DNA from: Litsea cubeba
Lineage: Eukaryota; Streptophyta; Magnoliopsida; Laurales; Lauraceae
Assembly: GCA_012931725.1 (NCBI GenBank)
Contig: CM022948.1
Coordinates: forward strand, 90,602,215-90,666,214
Reading direction: 5' to 3'
DNA length: 64,000 nt
Position numbers and translations under genes: made by a program
Notes under the pieces: model-generated
What the model saw: only the letters and a program-made list of their open reading frames with translations
The model's database searches: none
Told to the model about the DNA's origin: nothing
Shown here: positions 58,694 to 64,000 of the stretch, one piece after another
How positions within the stretch are numbered: the stretch's first letter is position 1
Layout of the letters: every line of letters begins with the position of its first letter

Positions 58694-58994
58694 GTTGTTT
58701 TGGGGCTTTACTAATGTAGTTGAGTAAAGTAAAGATTATTTTGAAGAAAGAATAAAGTATAAGTGAGTTATGATGGTATTTTATTTTTAATTATTTAGGG
58801 TGGAATCTTTTTGATGTTTTGTATTGAAAAATGGAGTTTTTTAGTCTTTTAGTGGAAAAAGAGGGTTGGTTTTTTACCTTTTTTTTTAAAATATGGCGGA
58901 AATTTGAATTAAAGTGCTTTTAATATGATTTTTTTTTTTTGAGAAATGAGACTTTATTTTACTTGACTCTATTAGTAGAGTTGTCAAAGAAGCC
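58694..58994 (-). mobile_element. MITE family A, copy 4 (inverted)
   Basis: Reverse complement of the other copies. The inward-read right end GGCTTCTTTGACAACTCTAC corresponds to GGTTGTTTGGCAACTTGACT of copy 3, and the left part contains GAGTTATGATGGTATTTTAT and CTTTTAGTGG. Confidence 0.65.
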
Positions 58995-58999
58995 TTCAG

Positions 59000-61493
59000 A
59001 TAACTTTTTTCTCTTTTTTTTTTTTTGTTTATGAGGATATCCCATGGTATTTGACCCGACAAAATCAATCCACCAGGCGCACACATGACCCCTCATACGA
59101 ATGTATTAAGAAAATTTGGGTTGTCAGACACACGGCTTTGGGTGCAAGCCCACACCTTACGCCAACAAACTAACACTCAACCAATAAATATATTTATATA
59201 AAGCTTCAACTATTATAATTAATTTCCAGCTCTGCCTCATTGTCTTATGTAATTCAGCAGTAGAATCACAGCAGGGAGAGCAAGAAGAAGGAAGGAAAGA
59301 TTCGTGATCTTTTTGCGAAAAAAAAAACTGCTATAAATCCATGCAGATCTAGTGAGTTTCTTCAGTATCCTAAAACTTCTTTCCTTTTCTTGCTCTCTTT
59401 TATACTACTATACAGAGAGAGCTAGAGAGAGATTTGTAATGATGTTTGTAGAGATGGTCATGGCCGTGCTCATCATCCTTTTAAGAATTTTCAGCTGAAA
59501 AAAGCTACTGGTTGCAGTTGACTATGTTGAGCTAGCTGGAGTCCAGATCTCCAGTCGCATCTCTTACACATGCTTTTCATGTGTGCGTAGGATGCTTGGA
59601 ACTTCACTGTGGTGCCCGCCCACTTAAAGTTTATTCGGACCATTGAAGATTAATTTCATCCCCTTCCATGGCATATCTTCAGATTCTACTTCAATACGAC
59701 TTGATCCGAGGACATTATTGATAATGAGAATAAGGCATATGATTTAATAATACATAAGATTGTGCTAATGGTGTCCTCACTCATGTACTCAAATCTTTCG
59801 GTGGGACAAACTTGTATTAAAATGAAATATGGGCATATATCAGTAGAGGGGATGGCGCCATTCATCTTGAACCGTCCAAATTATCATTACATGGGCCCCA
59901 CGACGGAGTTCCAAGCATCCCACACACGGGTAGTTAATATCTCCTTAGTGGTCAGGATGTGCAGAACTCACTATGGCCCCCACCGACTGATGATATGAAT
60001 GGTCATTTCCTTAGTTTGCGGCATTGAAAGTTCTAGCCAACAATCTGAATTATGTAGTTGGAATGATCCTTAAGCCATAGACCACCCAATGTTTGGATCT
60101 GATTTATATGCTTTAGGACGATGCAGTTTCCTTGTTACGCATAAAGTATACATGAGAAACCAAAAAAGACAAGAGAGAGAAGACAAGGGGCGGACCCACG
60201 TTATGGATGTAAATTCTTGGACTTCCTTACAAGTGCCATGGCCCATGCATCAGTTGCTGGCTTGATGCCCAATCCCGTCCCACCTCCTTGCACGTCGCCC
60301 CATATATAAAAGTCTTCACACCACACCTCCTACTCATTATATTATATAAAGCAATGGCAGACAAAACCTTTTTTTATTCTTTCTTTAATTTGATTTTTCT
60401 AGACATTTAAGAAGGCATCTTTTCAGTCATGACTTATGAAGCAGTGGCATGAATAAAATGGAACTATAATATCAATAGCATGCATTTTAGATTAGTTTGG
60501 ATAGGATAAAAACATGAGAAAATGAAGGAACAGCTACTAAGTGTTGCCACGTTTCATTATGCTTTGTTATTATCTATATTCAGAGATTGGGTTGTGACGT
60601 CCATGGAGAAATGGATTGAACAATAGAAAAAATTATGTCTTTTTTTCTATTTATCTATTATCCCTATGCGAAGATCAAACTACTAACCCTTTGTGTTTTC
60701 TATAATTAATGGATTTATCTCATATTAACCTACTTTTATTTAATCTTTTTCTTTATCCCTCTCTGTTTTTCTATTTTGATTTTGATGAGATTTATAACCA
60801 TTATCCACAGTTGGATTCTATTACCAAAATCAATGCACTAAAAAAAATTAAACTTATAGATTTTAAAATGAAAAATATGGTTATCTAACCATAGGTAGAT
60901 TGTACTACTATAATATTGCGGATGGAGCTAAAGGAAATTAATAACTAAAGACGTATTATTTTTGTATGATAATTTTTTTAATGGATTGTATGATAATAAT
61001 TAATATTTTCTTGGAGTTATCTAGATCGAGTTTCTTTATTATCGTTGCAGTGTGATTGCTAATTTCATTTTCATCCCATTAATTTGAATAAAAAAATTAT
61101 TTTCTCGAGGAGAAATTGGTTGGTGTAGTTAAAAACTTATGTAGAAATTGAGTATTAGTAGTAAGATGTAAGTTATTTATATTTTATTTATTAAAAAATA
61201 ATATCTTTAAACCATATAATAGGTAGAGAATATTGGTAGTTGGTGTTGATTTTGACCTTTGAAATTGACCATTGTCTACTCCACCTAATAAAAAATCCTG
61301 GGTCCGCCACTAAGAAGACTATGTCGTTGGTAATTGATGGGTAACACCATTGTATACAGTCAAACCCATAATTAATGTCTATATTCATACCTTGGCCAAG
61401 GTTAAAATACTGACAATATCACATAGAGTAACAATATCATTCTAAATAATGACATAAAAAAAGGTAAAACAACATCATGAAAAGAAATAACAT
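59000..61493. other. Intergenic, with two promoter-like spots
   Basis: No gene recognised. A TATTTATATAAAGC box at about 59189-59202 precedes a purine-rich leader-like stretch. A CATATATAAAAGTC box at about 60300-60313 precedes CAATGGCAGACAAAACC at 60353. Neither leads to a recognisable coding region or known miRNA. A small hairpin (CACATG-CTTTT-CATGTG) is at 59567-59583. The rest to 61493 is AT-rich. Confidence 0.4.
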
Positions 61494-62432
61494 TGTAGGT
61501 GCAGAAAATAATGACCCACAATAAGGGGGGAGCCTTAGAGGACTTATCCGAGAAGATGATGACTGGGAATGACTGGGTACCGTCCGAAAGCCTGAAAGAG
61601 AAGAGCAAACGATCAAAGGACCCTGGCCTGGGCGGCGCAAGGCTCTCCGATGCCAAAGTCAGTGAATGAACTGGAACAATGGAAGGAGAGGAAGAAGAGA
61701 GACAGAGTAACGGCTCTGTGTATGAAATTGTCCGTACCTTGCATGTGGAAATGCAATCCTTTTATAGACGATTTGGAAGATATCTTGGACGATATCTTGG
61801 CATGGGTCTCATGATTCGACTGGGAAGTCATGATCAGCCCACGTTCCCATTAATGCGGTCCAATCCAGCCCACTCTGCATTAAATGCGCGTCGGATCAGC
61901 CCACGTCGCATTTAATGCGCGTCTTGTTGGGCCAGATCGTATTGGACGCCTTTGGCGGTAGGGGATCGTGGGATCTGTCCTCGGGCCTTGCCCTGATGTG
62001 GCCTCAGCCGCTGGATGCCGCCCTGTCAGGATATGGCGAAGATTGTGAGCGGCTGGATGTCGTGTCTGTCCCACTAGCTCGTGCCCCTATTTCTCCACGT
62101 GCCTGATGACGTGGGGGATAAGGGGCGCAAGTGGAGGTTCTCTCTTGCTTCGGCTTCCGTCCCGGCTTCTTCAGCCGAGGTGGAGCTTTCTGCCGAAATG
62201 GCGTCCGGGGTGGCCCAGCCGAGGTGAAGCTCCCTGCCGAGATGGCGCCCGGGGTGGGCCAGTTCGGCGCTAGTGGCCCGGAGCTGCCTGACTTCGGCCG
62301 GACCTCCTGTCCTGGTAGCCGGGGTGAGCTTGGTGCCACGTGGATGGCACGCGGATGGCACGCGAGAGTGCTTAGTCTCATCTGATGGCTGTGATTAGCG
62401 TAATCCTGTGGTTCTGGAAATCTCCCCACACA
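61494..62432 (-). mobile_element. LTR of a Ty3/gypsy retrotransposon, Tat/Grande type
   Basis: Read on the minus strand it runs TGTGTGGGGAGATTTCC ... CTGCACCTACA, i.e. TG...CA, about 939 bp. A TATAAAAGGA box (61757-61766) is followed by a leader and by CACTGACTTTGGCATCGGAG, a sentence I know from plant Tat-lineage LTRs, then GCTTTCGGACGG. The upper-coordinate half (U3) is GC-rich. Directly next to TG on the inner side lies CTAGGGGGCAAT, a polypurine tract, so this is the 3' LTR of an element whose body lies to the right. The exact outer end is approximate and no target duplication can be checked. Confidence 0.68.
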
Positions 62433-62444
62433 ATTGCCCCCTAG
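62433..62444 (-). promoter_or_regulatory. Polypurine tract of the Tat-type element
   Basis: CTAGGGGGCAAT on the minus strand abuts the LTR start; it would prime plus-strand DNA synthesis. Confidence 0.55.
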
Positions 62445-62703
62445 CTTTTGACCTCTTAAGCGCCCTAGCCTTTAGTGGTCGAAAGTTAGAAGAATCCGTC
62501 TGGGGATGCGGCGATCATCGTCTGGTGTCGCTTCAACTGTTCTGAAGCAATAAATGCTCTGTCCCGTCTGTACTGGGAAGCGAGTCGACGGCTACACGTG
62601 TAGCCTCCTCACCGATTGTGCTGTCTTTTTGATGGAACGGGCGCGGATCGCGAAATCCGTCCTTTCGAATTTCGAAAGCAGCGCGCGCCGAGGGTTTCAT
62701 CTC

Positions 62704-62712
62704 CATAAATAG
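62704..62712 (+). promoter_or_regulatory. TATA box of the antisense retroelement gene
   Basis: CATAAATAG precedes a CT-rich start region. A leader intron follows, with donor GTAAGT at 62857 and acceptor TTCTTTCTAG ending at 62942. This is a complete host-like core promoter pointing away from the LTR. Confidence 0.55.
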
Positions 62713-62944
62713 GGTCGTCTTATTCTCTTCTCGTTTCTGATTTCTTTTCGCCTTTGCCTTCATCTCCGATTTCTGCTCTGCTGCTCAAGATCTTTCTAGC
62801 GAGGACGACCGTAGGGCGTGTCTGGATCTATACTCGAGTTGCCTCTTTTCGTCTCTGTAAGTCGCTTCACGCCTCTGTGTAGCTTTTTCCTAGGGTTCAG
62901 CAGCCTTTAGGGTTTTTTCTTTTGCTGTATCCTTCTTTCTAGAC

Positions 62945-64000
62945 ATGGGCACCCCTAGGTTCAATTTAGACACCGAAGAGGGCATAGCCAGATTTATGGC
63001 TGCCTTCGATATTCCGGAGCGAGTCCTGCTCAAGCCAGCAGACTCCGTCGACTATGCCACGATGCGCTGGTCCGGCGGCTGGATGCCGTTCCTTCTGATC
63101 TCTGTGATCGAGGGCGGGGTCAGATTCCCCCTGCACCCTCTACTTAGAGCTTGCCTCAGTACCTGGTCTCTTACCCCGTGCCAGCTGATGCCCAATGGCT
63201 TCAAGGTCATCATGGGCACGGCGAAACTGAATGAGATTCTGGGGACCGACATAGGTGTTCATGACATCGAGGACACCTACGATATCTGCAAGGCCGGGGA
63301 AGGGAAATATTATCTCCGGGTGAAGCCGCAGCGAAGAGGCTTCGTCCTGGCCTTGGAAGATTCAAGTAAGAATGCCGAAGAAGCCTTCTTCTGAGTTTCG
63401 GGGGACTGGGAGTTCGGCGCTGGCGAAAGTAGGACGCTAGCGGTCCCGCGCCGCCCTGGGACAGTCCCAAGTAAACATCGCTCCTTTTCATTCATTTTCT
63501 TTGCTTGATTTTGACGATGCCGAGCTGACTCCTCTATTGTTTGTTATGCAGAGGCAGGTGCGAGACGACGCCGAGCTGCGAGTGAGGGCTGGAGGAGGAC
63601 CCCGACGACATCAACAAGGTCGAGAGGTACAAAGGGCACGAGACTAGGTCGGCCTGGAAGCTACTCGGATACACGCCGAGATACCGCGGCCACTACCAGA
63701 GGACCGGGGTACCCGAGGTGGACGAGACGCATCCTGATCGCCCAACTGTCTCCCTTGCCGTGCCTTCCGGGATCCCTTTGAGCGATCCTGCCGCTAGCCG
63801 AGCTGCATCTGGGTCCGAGGCGTCTACTTCAAGTTCGGAACCGTCGAACCTGAGGCAGATAGTGGACGCTTATTCTTCTGATCAGGAAGAGGATATGGCG
63901 GGAAGGTCGAGGGAGCCTGCCGTCAAGGACCTAGCGGCCAAGTTCAGGCGGGGGTCCTCTTCCTCTGCGACGCCATCTCCTGCCAGCACCCGAGCAGCTT
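62945..64000 (+). pseudogene. 'Putative gypsy-type transposase' family ORF (Transposase_28-like), antisense to the retroelement, decayed and partial
   Basis: The ATG at 62945 follows a leader intron. The product has SVIEGGVRFPLHPLLRACLS, TPCQLMPNGFKVIMG and YYLRVKPQRRGF, the hallmark order of the plant domain named 'transposase (putative) gypsy type'. The frame is stopped by TGA at 63392-63394 just before VSGDWEF, where the family normally reads on. An intron follows (about 63471-63551). The next exon opens as INKVERYKGHETRSAW, then a Ser-rich tail (SGSEASTSSSEPS) to the window edge, but a 1-2-nt frame change near 63590 breaks the join. In maize Grande and other Tat elements a gene of this family lies between pol and the 3' LTR in antisense, which matches this layout. 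Biochemical function is unknown; the transposase name is historical. Confidence 0.68.

Noticed and set aside
62004..62429. Pro/Arg-rich minus-strand ORF of 141 codons
   Set aside because: It lies in the GC-rich U3 of the LTR and shows no domain.

Overview
This is nuclear DNA from a flowering plant. The grounds are spliced plant genes with GT-AG introns, an exact plant miR156 sequence, a group IIa WRKY gene, AT-rich intergenic DNA, and dense plant-type transposon debris (L1 and RTE LINEs, hAT, MULE, CACTA and PIF-like elements, SINEs, LTR retroelements). I cannot name the species. Codon use and repeat types would suit a magnoliid or another early-diverging angiosperm, but that is a guess.

Gene content is low. 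From left to right: (1) the first exon and promoter of an eIF5A gene on the minus strand, whose first intron (over 2.7 kb) runs off the left edge and carries a LINE and a decayed tandem repeat; (2) a decayed NADP-dependent glyceraldehyde-3-phosphate dehydrogenase (GAPN) gene at 14.2-19.3 kb, with an in-frame stop in exon 1, all middle exons missing and a LINE in intron 1; (3) a MIR156 locus at about 32.4-33 kb with the mature miRNA, star strand and stem intact; (4) a complete four-exon WRKY transcription factor gene at 53.4-55.2 kb (group IIa, WRKY18/40/60 type, 306 residues); (5) at the right edge, a minus-strand Ty3/gypsy LTR of Tat/Grande type and, on the opposite strand, a decayed ORF of the 'putative gypsy-type transposase' family with its own promoter and leader intron.

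Most of the rest is transposon-derived. Well-bounded insertions are L1-type LINEs at 384-1142 and 16503-17826, a 1.5-kb long-TIR element at 8762-10257 with subterminal repeats of a perfect palindrome, a hAT-like MITE at 22321-23232, a 3.16-kb solo LTR at 23784-26945, a PIF/Harbinger-like element at 49083-49966 and a MULE-like element at 55979-57008. Less well-bounded are four copies of one MITE family, two RTE LINE fragments (one with an in-frame 162-bp triplication), two CACTA ends and several tRNA-derived SINE candidates. Downstream of MIR156 a 594-bp segment is tandemly duplicated.

The functional genes are unrelated housekeeping and regulatory loci (translation factor, developmental-phase miRNA, defence/ABA-type WRKY) and do not form a pathway. 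I found no CRISPR array, rRNA gene, convincing tRNA gene or clear organellar insert. The best candidates for something little described are the palindrome-bearing TIR element and the antisense gene inside the Tat-type retroelement.
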